Source: Nitratireductor pacificus pht-3B (GTDB lineage: Bacteria; Pseudomonadota; Alphaproteobacteria; Rhizobiales; Rhizobiaceae). From it: a DNA stretch of 64,000 bases. The notes beneath the pieces were generated by a model. It was given only the letters and a program-made list of their open reading frames with translations. It did not search any database and was not told where the DNA came from. Below are positions 36,309 through 43,495 of the stretch, piece by piece; positions within the stretch are counted from its first letter, which is position 1; the number at the start of each line of letters is the position of its first letter. The stretch lies in NCBI RefSeq assembly GCF_000300335.1, contig NZ_AMRM01000004.1, positions 124,001 through 188,000 of the forward strand, given 5' to 3'. The position numbers and the translations under genes were made by a program.

Positions 36309-36578
36309 ATGAGTGAAAAACTGCGCGTGATCTGCTATCAGGATCACGGTGTATGGCTTGCGCAGGCACTCGAACACGATATCTGCGTTCAGGCCGATAG
36401 TCTTGACGATCTTTATGGTCGTCTTGAAGTTGCCGTTCGCCTTGAGAGCGAGAGTGGCGGCCTTGACAATATCGCGCCTGCGCCCGCTCACTTCCAGCGC
36501 ATGTGGGATAAAAAGGCGGGGAGCTACACACCTATGTCAGCAAATAGCGACCACTACGAAATGGCGCTGGCTGCGTAG
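36309..36578 (+). CDS. IS1595 passenger protein A (89 aa, HicB-like N-terminal pattern)
   Basis: 89 residues, unknown family. The start MSEKLRVICYQDHGVWLAQA continues LEHDICVQADSLDDLYGRLE. That pattern (aromatic/His strand, then W-x-A-x-x-L-E ... S-x-x-D-L) recalls the partial RNase H fold of HicB antitoxins, but there is no helix-turn-helix and the match is only by eye. GGAG stands 8 bases before the ATG, and a TATATG -10-like box lies near 36258. The next gene begins two bases after its stop, so the two form a tight operon, as toxin-antitoxin genes often do. Confidence 0.65.
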   Translation: MSEKLRVICYQDHGVWLAQALEHDICVQADSLDDLYGRLEVAVRLESESGGLDNIAPAPAHFQRMWDKKAGSYTPMSANSDHYEMALAA

Positions 36579-36580
36579 AC

Positions 36581-36865
36581 ATGGCATATCCGTTTGGCGG
36601 TCACCCGCGTCTCGCGGATTATATAGGACAGGCTCGCAAAGACCATGGCGCTACCGCACAAAGTGGTAGCGCCCCCGACCAGTCGGGCAAGTCGCACTCC
36701 GTTACGAAGATCACAATCCCTGACACCGGCAATTCAGTTGTCGTCGTCGGCGTTGAACAGACAGAGTACCTTGTGCCGTCGATGGTGGGTTATTTAGACC
36801 GACGCCTTGGCATCAATTCACCATGGTTTGCGGTAGACGTAGGCGATGATGAGCAGCCGATTTAG
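36581..36865 (+). CDS. IS1595 passenger protein B (94 aa, unknown)
   Basis: 94 residues, not recognised. The N terminus MAYPFGGHPRLADYIGQARK is followed by a flexible Gly/Ser/Ala stretch (residues 22-38). A compact C-terminal part reads VTKITIPDTGNSVVVVGVEQ then YLVPSMVGYLDRRLGI, probably two beta strands and a helix. It is translationally coupled to passenger A, with two bases between stop and start. A function as toxin or as DNA/RNA-binding partner is speculative. Confidence 0.65.
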   Translation: MAYPFGGHPRLADYIGQARKDHGATAQSGSAPDQSGKSHSVTKITIPDTGNSVVVVGVEQTEYLVPSMVGYLDRRLGINSPWFAVDVGDDEQPI

Positions 36866-36896
36866 CCCCACGCGCTGGTAGGGCCGTCACAAACAT

Positions 36897-37055
36897 TCAC
36901 TGCTTCGACTTACCGTCATTTTCGGACGGCTTCTTCGCGACCTTCTTCACGATCCGGTCAAAGGCTTCCTCGGACTCGTCCGTTTCCAGTTCGCGGGCGG
37001 CTTCACGGAATTTGTCTATCTGTTCTTTAGGTTTATCGGCTAGCTTCGCTGACAT
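36897..37055 (-). CDS. IS1595 passenger protein C (52 aa, highly charged)
   Basis: A 52-residue frame on the minus strand: MSAKLADKPKEQIDKFREAA, then RELETDESEEAFDRIVKKVA, then KKPSENDGKSKQ. It is rich in Lys, Glu and Asp, with a predicted single amphipathic helix and no hydrophobic core. This motif (DKFREAAREL-x-TDE-x(3)-FD) looks like small conserved proteins I recall from alphaproteobacterial genomes, of unknown role. Its ATG (37053-37055) overlaps the ATG of the divergent DUF3800 gene (37054-37056) by two bases. Either one of these starts is wrong or the two genes have interleaved 5' ends. Confidence 0.6.
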   Translation of the reverse strand: MSAKLADKPKEQIDKFREAARELETDESEEAFDRIVKKVAKKPSENDGKSKQ

Positions 37056-37800
37056 GCCTTCTGGACCCCTTGTTAGCGATGACCGTTGCCACGACTATGC
37101 GGCTTTCTCTGACGAAAGCCACAGCGATGGTAGCAACACATACATGGTCATTGGCGGCATTCTACTGCGCAGCGCCGATGCGCACAAATTCTCATCCGCC
37201 GTTTCCGAAATTTACAAACCGTATCGGTGGCCGGAATCGATCCAGTGGAAGTCTACGAGCAAAGCCAAGGTAGAGGCCTATAAAGCGGTGATCGATCTGG
37301 TTGCCGAGTGGCGCTATGCGCGCCGCCTGGATTTCGGGTGCATAGTTTTCGATAGCCGAAAAATCGACCACGACAAATACAACGAGAGTGACCCAGAGAA
37401 GGGCTTCTTCAAGTTTCTATATCAGCATCATCTCAAGTGGTCGCGACACTATGGGAAGTCAGCGAAGTTTCGCTGCTTCCATGGCAACATGGAAACTGGA
37501 TACGATCTGAGCGAACTCCACAAGTGCCTCAACAATTCAATCAAGATAACGTTGCCGGTGATGCGGCGACCCTACATCCAAGTTGACTTCCTGCCGGTCA
37601 AACAAACGAGGTGTATGCAGGTTGCAGATTTGCTCATCGGTGCTGTTGGCTACGCCTGCAATGGGAAGTTCGAGTCCGAGCCAAGCACGCCGCGAGCAGA
37701 GGTTTATCGATATATGAAACATGTTTTCGCGTGGCCAGACTGGAGCGCCGAAACAGTTTGGCCTGAGTTCGGTTTTCACATCTGGCACTTCAGACTTTGA
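37054..37800 (+). CDS. DUF3800 domain protein carried by the IS1595 element
   Basis: 248 residues from the ATG at 37054. The N-terminal AAFSDESHSDGSNTYMVIGG holds the D-E pair and the C-terminal TRCMQVADLLIGAVGYA the Q-x-A-D motif that define DUF3800. The family is predicted to have an RNase H-like fold with acidic metal-binding residues, hence a likely nuclease; it is frequent on mobile elements and near defence genes. It is convergent with the transposase gene, 181 bases apart. A TTG at 37012 in frame would extend the N terminus by 14 residues. Confidence 0.82.
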   Translation: MPSGPLVSDDRCHDYAAFSDESHSDGSNTYMVIGGILLRSADAHKFSSAVSEIYKPYRWPESIQWKSTSKAKVEAYKAVIDLVAEWRYARRLDFGCIVFDSRKIDHDKYNESDPEKGFFKFLYQHHLKWSRHYGKSAKFRCFHGNMETGYDLSELHKCLNNSIKITLPVMRRPYIQVDFLPVKQTRCMQVADLLIGAVGYACNGKFESEPSTPRAEVYRYMKHVFAWPDWSAETVWPEFGFHIWHFRL

Positions 37801-37981
37801 GCAGGAGCACCTATCCCGAAGGATTCAGGACCAGTAAGCATGATCCCTTTCGGCTACTCCCACCCATTAGAAATATAGTGGGTTTCCCCTTTAGAATCAA
37901 GGTTCATTCCGCCTCCGAAACAACCCTCTCCAAAGTGGTAGCTTCATCTGAACAGGCTTCCGATAGTGCTCATTCTTCGCA

Positions 37982-38959
37982 TCAATGAGGTTGCCTATAG
38001 GTGAGGCGGCGGCCCTGGAAGCCCTCCAGTGCTTTAGCCGCGCGGGCGCTATCTTCAACTCCAAGGGCAGAGCGGTTGGAATAGCGGAAATCGAATTCCG
38101 CCAGATAGCGGTGCAGGTGGTGTTCGGCGCAATGCTGATATACGCCCTTCATGCCACGCTTGAAGATGCTGTAGTAGCCTTCCACCGTGTTCGTGTTGAT
38201 GTTCACGGAGAAGATGCGTTCGCCATCGTGGCCGTATTCTGTGCGGCCATATTCTTTAGCCGAATGCTCGACGCGACCATGAAACGCGAATTCCTTGCCG
38301 ACGCGCTTGTAGTGGACCGCCTCGTCAGTCATTAGCTGGCTTTCCTTGGCGATGTTCTCGCGCACGATAGGAATGACGCGGGCAACCGTGGTTGCGTCGA
38401 TATGGAACGAACGGGCACGGCCACCACGCTCCACCAGCGTCATGACGATGTTCTTATGAGCGCCAGAAGCCATCTGCTTCGGTACGCCGGCTAGGCGACC
38501 AATATAGGTCTCATCAGCCTCTACCGTCATGCCATTGCCGCCCATAGGCGTGAAATCATCCGAGCGCATGGCTTCACGAATGCGGTGCGCCAGAAACCAA
38601 GCGGTCTTGTAGGTCACCTCCAGAGTGCGGTGGAGCTGATGGGCGCTGATGCCCTTCTTGCTGGAACACATCAGGTGGATTGCCTGCAACCACTTGTGGA
38701 GCGGCAGGTGGCTTTCCTCGAAGATCGTGCCAATGCGCACGGTGTACTGCTTGCGGCACTCACCACACTTGTACAGGCCGTGGCGTTCGATGCCTTCCGG
38801 GTTCTTCTTGGAGGGCTTCGTGCGAACGCCTACCAGTTTGTAGTGCTTGTCCATTCCACCGCAATGCGGGCAAACCGGACCCTGGGGCCACAGGATAGAC
38901 TCCACATGCTCGAATGCTGCGGCTTCATCATAAAAATAAGGGCGGTTCAGAACAGACAT
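37982..38959 (-). CDS. IS1595 family transposase (ISXO2-like)
   Basis: 325 residues. The N-terminal zinc ribbon has CPHCGGMDKHY and YKCGECRKQYTVRIGTIFEE (C-x2-C ... C-x2-C). A helix-turn-helix region follows: KGISAHQLHRTLEVTYKTAW. The DDE-type catalytic domain shows VEADETYIGRLAG, MTDEAVHYKRVG and NTNTVEGYYSIFKRGMKGVY, the ISXO2 signature. It begins 38 bases inside the right inverted repeat and reads inward. It is intact, with no frameshift or stop. Confidence 0.95.
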   Translation of the reverse strand: MSVLNRPYFYDEAAAFEHVESILWPQGPVCPHCGGMDKHYKLVGVRTKPSKKNPEGIERHGLYKCGECRKQYTVRIGTIFEESHLPLHKWLQAIHLMCSSKKGISAHQLHRTLEVTYKTAWFLAHRIREAMRSDDFTPMGGNGMTVEADETYIGRLAGVPKQMASGAHKNIVMTLVERGGRARSFHIDATTVARVIPIVRENIAKESQLMTDEAVHYKRVGKEFAFHGRVEHSAKEYGRTEYGHDGERIFSVNINTNTVEGYYSIFKRGMKGVYQHCAEHHLHRYLAEFDFRYSNRSALGVEDSARAAKALEGFQGRRLTYRQPH

Positions 38960-38997
38960 TTTCCCATCTCCTTGATCCCAATATAGGAATCTCGGGT

Positions 38998-39021
38998 GGG
39001 TTTGTCAAATATACAATCGCC
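38998..39021 (-). repeat. IS1595-family right terminal inverted repeat
   Basis: 24 bases ending CAATCGCC, the exact reverse complement of 36130-36153. The second target duplication GAACTTTA follows at 39022-39029. Confidence 0.95.
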
Positions 39022-39378
39022 GAACTTTAGTATGAACATAAAGGGAACAAATGATTTGGGCAATCGTGTTTGCCGACATCCGGCATTCGTCAGATGCGCC
39101 GGCAGTGCATCTTGCAGTCTGGCGCTTCATCCGGCACCGGCGTAAGCGCGAAAAACAGGGAGATGAACCGGTCTGCTTGGCAGTGAATCCGCGCTAATGA
39201 AGCCATGGCCTGGCGCGGTTGAACCTTCGATAAACCGACCGTTCCATCTTGTTGTCTTCCGCATTACCGTGGATGCCGGATGGAGCCGCTTGACGGCAGA
39301 ACGCCTCGAGGCTCGCCCGCGCATTGCCGAAAAATGACGGGAGAGCTTTCCTCCTTGGTGGCACTTGCTGTAGAAGGT
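39022..39378. other. Intergenic remnant right of the IS1595 element
   Basis: The first eight bases are the right target duplication. The remainder is the original upstream neighbourhood of the DUF6500-like gene and of the nitronate monooxygenase gene. I see no gene with convincing composition, only short random frames. The native promoter of the DUF6500-like gene probably lies in the AT-richer 39030-39070. Confidence 0.5.
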
Positions 39379-39400
39379 TTGACGTTTACGAGAACGTCAA
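39379..39400. promoter_or_regulatory. Second copy of the MerR/LiuR-like palindrome, upstream of nitronate monooxygenase
   Basis: Arms TTGACGTT (39379-39386) and AACGTCAA (39393-39400) are exact inverted copies around TACGAG. Nineteen of 22 bases match the central part of the site at 15957-15978. It lies 19 bases before the ATG at 39420, so it covers the likely promoter or early leader. No other copy was noticed in the window. Confidence 0.78.
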
Positions 39401-39419
39401 TTGAAAGAAAGGCCGTCCC

Positions 39420-40370
39420 ATGGCGCTTCCGGCAGTTCTGAATGGCTTGCGCCTGCCCGTGGTGGCGGCTCCGCTCTTCATCATCTCGCATCCTCCGCTG
39501 GTCATGGCCCAGTGCAAGGCGGGCGTCGTCGGATCGTTTCCGGCGCTCAACGCGCGACCGAAGGAACAGCTCGACGACTGGCTGTCGGAAATCTCCGAGG
39601 GATTGGCCGCGCACGACGCCGCCAATCCCGGGCGTCCCGCCGCTCCCTTCGCCGTCAACCAGATCGTGCACCGCTCGAACGACCGGCTGGAGCACGATCT
39701 CGCCGTCTGCGTGAAGCACAAGGTGCCGATCGTCATCACCTCGCTGGGCGCGGTGGAGGAGGTCAATCAGGCCGTGCACTCCTATGGCGGCATCGTGCTG
39801 CACGACATCATCCACGACCGCCATGCGCGCAAGGCGATCGAGAAGGGGGCGGACGGACTGATCGCGGTCGCCGCTGGGGCGGGCGGCCATGCCGGCACGC
39901 TGTCGCCTTTCGCCCTGGTTCAGGAAATTCGCCAGTGGTTCGATGGCCCGCTGCTTCTGTCCGGCGCCATCGCCAATGGCGGTGCGGTGCTGGCGGCCGA
40001 AGCCATGGGCGCGGACCTCGCCTATATCGGCTCGCCCTTCATCGCCACGAACGAGGCGCGCGCGCCCGACGCCTACAAGGAGATGATCGTCTCCTCGCGT
40101 GCCGCCGACATCGTCTATTCGAACCTCTTCACCGGCGTGCACGGCAATTACCTGAAGGGTTCCATCGAGAAGGCCGGCATGGACCCGAACAACCTGCCGG
40201 AGGCCGATCCATCGAAGATGAATTTCGCCAGCGCCGACGCCAAGGCCTGGCGCGACATCTGGGGCAGCGGCCAGGGGGTCGGCGCGGTGAGCGAGATCAC
40301 CGGCACCGGAGCGCTGGTGGACAGGCTCGCGGCCGAGTATGCGGCGGCGAGGGAGAGGCTCTGCGGCTAG
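39420..40370 (+). CDS. Nitronate monooxygenase (2-nitropropane dioxygenase family)
   Basis: 316 residues, TIM-barrel FMN enzyme. Motifs: LRLPVVAAPLFIISHPPLVM at the N terminus, VTSLGAV-type strand (VPIVITSLGAVEEVNQAVHS), GADGLIAVAAGAGGHAGTLS (the GGH motif with the catalytic-region His), GPLLLSGAIANGGAVLAAEA and AYIGSPFIATNEA for FMN phosphate. It oxidises alkyl nitronates using O2, a detoxification role. Some relatives act on enoyl-ACP (FabK-like), so a link to lipid metabolism cannot be excluded. That matters because its promoter carries the beta-oxidation regulator palindrome. Confidence 0.9.
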   Translation: MALPAVLNGLRLPVVAAPLFIISHPPLVMAQCKAGVVGSFPALNARPKEQLDDWLSEISEGLAAHDAANPGRPAAPFAVNQIVHRSNDRLEHDLAVCVKHKVPIVITSLGAVEEVNQAVHSYGGIVLHDIIHDRHARKAIEKGADGLIAVAAGAGGHAGTLSPFALVQEIRQWFDGPLLLSGAIANGGAVLAAEAMGADLAYIGSPFIATNEARAPDAYKEMIVSSRAADIVYSNLFTGVHGNYLKGSIEKAGMDPNNLPEADPSKMNFASADAKAWRDIWGSGQGVGAVSEITGTGALVDRLAAEYAAARERLCG

Positions 40371-40477
40371 ACCCGCTTGAGGCTGGGCGTGAAGCGGTTT
40401 CCAGCCTGCATCTCGCTCCTCACTCACGAATGCGCGCCATCTATCGTCATGCTCCGTCAACCTGCTAGTTTCCGGTC

Positions 40478-42019
40478 ATGACGAACGGCGACGCAAAATC
40501 CGGGGGCAATGGCTGGCTGAGACCGTTTCTGGTCTGGTGCGTTCTGGTGGTTCTGGCCGGCGCGGCGCTGGCGGCTTACCAGCGCATGGTTCTGGTCGCC
40601 GAGCTGGAGCGGCAGAGCGCGACCCTGCATCGCCTTGCCTCGCAGCAGGCCGACCAGCACGACGCCCACATGACCGCGCTTTCGGCCATTGCCGTGGCCG
40701 GTGACGGACGCAGTTTCGATCTGTTTCTGGAAGTCGCGGCCACGATCACCCGCTTCTATCCGCGCATCGTCGCGGTGCAGCTCGTCTCCCTGGACGGGCA
40801 GAGCGAAACGGTCGGCACCGGGCCGCTCGCCCCGGCGCTGGCCGAGGAGATCCGCGCGGCGGCGGGTGCCGCCGATGGCGGCATCGTCCTTCTGCCCGAC
40901 CGCGACCTCCCCGATCACTACCGGATGATCAAGCGCAGCCCCAACAACGACGCGGCGCGCTATGGCCTGACCCTGCGGATCGATGCGGGAAAACTGGTGG
41001 CGGATGCCGGGCCGTTCTGGTCGCAGCCGGGGGTCGACATGCGCCTCCTGCTGCCGGAAGGCGGGATTCTCGTCGGATCCGAGACGCTGCCGGTTTCGGC
41101 GCGCTACGAGAACACGCTGGGCAGCGCCTCGCAGCCGCTTCTTCTGCAGACGGGCATGGACATCGGCCTCGCCGATCTCCTCCCGGCACCGCGCGTCTTG
41201 CTGACGCTGCTCGGCGTCAGCCTTCTCTTTCTGGCGGGGCTGGCCGTGATGCGCCAGCGGGCGCGGGCGCGCAGCGCCATGCAGCAGGTGCGGCTGAGCG
41301 CCATGGAGACGCGCCTCACCCATGCCTCGCGCGTCAATGCGCTCGGCGAGCTGGCGAGCGGTCTCGTGCACGAGCTGACCCAGCCGCTGACCGCGATCCT
41401 CGCGCAGGCGCAGGCCGGCCGCCGGTTCCTGTCGCGCGGCGATCATGCGGCGCTGGTTCCCGTGCTCGACGACACGGTGACGCAGGCGCGTCGCGCCTCC
41501 GATATCCTCCGGCGCTTCCGCGACTGGTCGCGCCCGCAGCAGGCGCCCGCGGCGCCGTTCGACCTGCGCGATGCGATCCGCAATGTCCGCGCGCTTCTGG
41601 AACAGGCAAGTGCCGCGCAGGCGGTCCGCTTCGACCTGCATCTGCCGGACGCGCCGGTCATCGTCAGCGCCGATGCGGTGGAGATGGAGCAGGTGGTCTT
41701 CAACCTCATGCGCAACGCCATCGAGGCGCTGGAAGGTCGGGACGGCGCGCGCCGGGTGACGGTTGGCCTGACCTGTGACGTTGCCATCGCGACGCTGGAC
41801 ATCGCCGACAACGGTCCCGGCGTGCCGCAGGCGCTGCGCGAGCGTCTGTTCGCGCCCTTCACCACGACGCGGCCGGGCGGCACCGGGCTCGGCCTCGCGC
41901 TCAGCCAGCGCCTCGTTGAGCGGGCCGGCGGCGAGATATCCCTGCTGGACGGCACGGCCGGCGCGACGTTTCGCGTCGTCCTGCCGCTTGCCGGCGCGAT
42001 GCGGGAGGCGGCCCAGTGA
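40478..42019 (+). CDS. Membrane sensor histidine kinase
   Basis: 513 residues. Two transmembrane helices (FLVWCVLVVLAGAALAAYQ near 13-31 and LLTLLGVSLLFLAGLAVM near 244-261) bracket a periplasmic sensor domain of about 210 residues. The H box ELASGLVHELTQPLTAILAQ carries His298. The N box is FNLMRNAIEAL and the G boxes DIADNGPGVP and GTGLGLALSQRL. The sensor domain matches no family I can name. It overlaps the response regulator gene by four bases (ATGA type). A secreted GlcG/HbpS-like protein gene follows the pair, a plausible accessory ligand binder. Confidence 0.92.
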   Translation: MTNGDAKSGGNGWLRPFLVWCVLVVLAGAALAAYQRMVLVAELERQSATLHRLASQQADQHDAHMTALSAIAVAGDGRSFDLFLEVAATITRFYPRIVAVQLVSLDGQSETVGTGPLAPALAEEIRAAAGAADGGIVLLPDRDLPDHYRMIKRSPNNDAARYGLTLRIDAGKLVADAGPFWSQPGVDMRLLLPEGGILVGSETLPVSARYENTLGSASQPLLLQTGMDIGLADLLPAPRVLLTLLGVSLLFLAGLAVMRQRARARSAMQQVRLSAMETRLTHASRVNALGELASGLVHELTQPLTAILAQAQAGRRFLSRGDHAALVPVLDDTVTQARRASDILRRFRDWSRPQQAPAAPFDLRDAIRNVRALLEQASAAQAVRFDLHLPDAPVIVSADAVEMEQVVFNLMRNAIEALEGRDGARRVTVGLTCDVAIATLDIADNGPGVPQALRERLFAPFTTTRPGGTGLGLALSQRLVERAGGEISLLDGTAGATFRVVLPLAGAMREAAQ

Positions 42020-42624
42020 GCGCGCCGGTCTATCTGGTGGACGACGACGAGGCGGTGCGCGGCGCGCTCTGCCTGCTCCTGTCGACCGTGGGCATCGAGG
42101 CGACGGCTTTTGCCGATCCGCAGGCGTTCCTGGCGCGGGTGGACCAGCTCGAACCCGGCTGCCTGATCCTCGACATCCGCATGCCGGCGATCTCCGGCCT
42201 GAAGCTCCAGGAGCGGCTGGGCGAGCGCGGCATAGACTGGCCGACCATCGTCATCTCCGGCCATGGCGACATCGAAGCCTGCCGCCGGGCGTTCCGCAAC
42301 GGCGCGCTGGACTTCCTGTCCAAGCCCGTCGACGAGCAGGACCTGATCGACGCGATCCAGAAGGGACAGGAGGCCCTTGAGAAGACGTTGCGTTTGCGCG
42401 CCGAGAAGGCGGAGGCGCTGGGCCTGCTCGAAAAGCTGACGGCGCGCGAGCGCGAGGTGCTCGACCGCATCAGCGAGGGTTTCACCACACGCCAGATCGC
42501 CGAAGGGCTGGGCCTCTCGCCGCGCACCGTGGAAAGCCACCGCGCCGCCATCGGCGCCAAGCTCGGCACCACCTCGCAGGCCGAGCTGACCCGCATCTGG
42601 CTCGAGGGCCGCGAGGCTCCGTAG
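42016..42624 (+). CDS. FixJ/NarL-type response regulator with LuxR helix-turn-helix
   Basis: 202 residues. Receiver domain: VYLVDDDEAVRGALCLLLST with the acidic pocket, phospho-acceptor Asp53 in CLILDIRMPAISG, SGHGDIEACRRAFRNGALDF and the conserved Lys in SKPVDEQDL. C-terminal LuxR domain: LTAREREVLDRISEGFTTRQ followed by IAEGLGLSPRTVESHRAAI. It is translationally coupled to the kinase gene and so its cognate partner. Targets may include the gene at 42712, 87 bases downstream. Confidence 0.93.
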   Translation: MSAPVYLVDDDEAVRGALCLLLSTVGIEATAFADPQAFLARVDQLEPGCLILDIRMPAISGLKLQERLGERGIDWPTIVISGHGDIEACRRAFRNGALDFLSKPVDEQDLIDAIQKGQEALEKTLRLRAEKAEALGLLEKLTAREREVLDRISEGFTTRQIAEGLGLSPRTVESHRAAIGAKLGTTSQAELTRIWLEGREAP

Positions 42625-42711
42625 AACTACGGATCGGCGCGCAACCGCTACGAATGTCGCCCGCGCCCGGCCGGCGCTAGCTTCTTTTCATCACAGAAAA
42701 GGAGACCCGCA

Positions 42712-43194
42712 ATGATCCGCAACTTCATTCTTGCCGCGTCCATCGCAGCGCCTGCCGCCGCTTCCGCTCAGGAGCTTCCGTCGGCGCCCTACCTGCCGCT
42801 GGAAATGGCCGTGACCGCGGCCCAGACCGCGCTCCGGTCCTGCGCCGCGTCGAGCCACAATGTCAGTGTCGCCATCGTTGGGCGCGACGGCGCCACCAAG
42901 GTTCTGCTCAAGGCCGACAATTCCGGACCGCACACCGCGAGCAGCGCCGAGGGCAAGGCCTTCACCTCTGCCGCCATGGGCCGCGACACGGCCGGGCTTG
43001 CCCAGTTCATCACCGACAACCAGCAGAATGCCGGCCTGCGCGACATGGATCCGCGCCTCGTCATCCAGGCCGGCGGCCTGCCGATCCGGATCGGCGGCGC
43101 GCTGGTGGGCGGCATCGGCGTCGGCGGCGCCCCCTCGGGCGACATCGACGCAGGCTGCGCCCGGGCCGGTCTCGACGAGATCGGCGCCGAGTAA
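42712..43194 (+). CDS. Secreted GlcG/HbpS family (heme-binding-type) protein
   Basis: 160 residues with a signal peptide (MIRNFILAASIAAPAAASAQ, cleavage near residue 20). The domain shows the GlcG/HbpS pattern: LEMAVTAAQTALRSCA, VSVAIVGRDGATKVLLKADN, GKAFTSAAMGRDT and a glycine-rich end GGLPIRIGGALVGGIGVGGA. Streptomyces HbpS of this family binds heme outside the cell and modulates the SenS kinase. Here the gene directly follows a kinase/regulator pair. AAGGAGACCC stands before the ATG and a strong terminator closes the unit. Confidence 0.85.
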   Translation: MIRNFILAASIAAPAAASAQELPSAPYLPLEMAVTAAQTALRSCAASSHNVSVAIVGRDGATKVLLKADNSGPHTASSAEGKAFTSAAMGRDTAGLAQFITDNQQNAGLRDMDPRLVIQAGGLPIRIGGALVGGIGVGGAPSGDIDAGCARAGLDEIGAE

Positions 43195-43232
43195 GCGGCC
43201 GAGTAAGCGCAAGTCAGTTCCTCCCGCGACAG

Positions 43233-43257
43233 GGGCCGGCCACGAGCCGGCCCTTTT
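43233..43257 (+). terminator. Rho-independent terminator after the HbpS-like gene
   Basis: Stem GGGCCGGC / GCCGGCCC with loop CACGA, followed by TTTT. It lies 38 bases after the stop codon and would close the kinase-regulator-HbpS unit before the Pho-regulated phn operon. Confidence 0.88.
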
Positions 43258-43378
43258 CGTGTCTGGCCGGTCCCGCTTCCGGCGGTGTCCCCGGTGAGGT
43301 AAAGCCGCCCGCGCACCGGGCGCCATGAGGCGCCATCGGCCGTTTCCTGGACGATGAAAGTCGGGGCGCTTCTGTGGA

Positions 43379-43418
43379 CTGTCAGAAATCTGACATGTGA
43401 ACGACATCTGGCCTTCAT
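43379..43418 (+). promoter_or_regulatory. Tandem Pho-box repeats upstream of phnC
   Basis: Four 7-mers occur at exact 11-base spacing: CTGTCAG, CTGACAT, ACGACAT, CCTTCAT (starting at 43379, 43390, 43401 and 43412). The alphaproteobacterial Pho box is two CTGTCAT repeats separated by four bases; the first pair here matches 12 of 14 repeat positions and even has the usual AAAT spacer. PhoB~P binding would induce the phn operon under phosphate limitation. The site ends 78 bases before the phnC start. Confidence 0.85.
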
Positions 43419-43495
43419 GCACACCCGTTAGGCGGTTTGGCGAGAAGGGCGCAAAGCCCTGGTGAGCCAAAAATGGCGTCTAACGGGGAAGCCAG

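Larger units (their letters stand above)
36130..39021. mobile_element. Complete IS1595-family element with passenger genes (2,892 bp)
   Basis: Perfect 24-bp terminal inverted repeats lie at 36130-36153 and 38998-39021, outermost bases GGCGATTGTATATTTGACAA. They are flanked by the 8-bp direct repeat GAACTTTA. The transposase gene (37982-38959) reads inward from the right end. The rest of the element carries four non-transposase genes. Base composition is visibly lower in GC than the surrounding chromosome, and codon use is less GC3-biased, which supports transfer. IS1595-family members with passenger genes are known; this one is far longer than the roughly 1 kb of a simple IS. Perfect ends and duplication indicate a recent, intact insertion. 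Confidence 0.96.

Noticed and set aside
36127-36531. A 134-codon minus-strand frame at the left end of the IS1595 element
   Set aside because: It runs through the inverted repeat and opposite passenger A, which has a better ribosome site and composition.
37797-37988. A 63-codon plus-strand frame between the DUF3800 and transposase genes
   Set aside because: It overlaps the transposase 3' end, has no ribosome site and no protein-like pattern.
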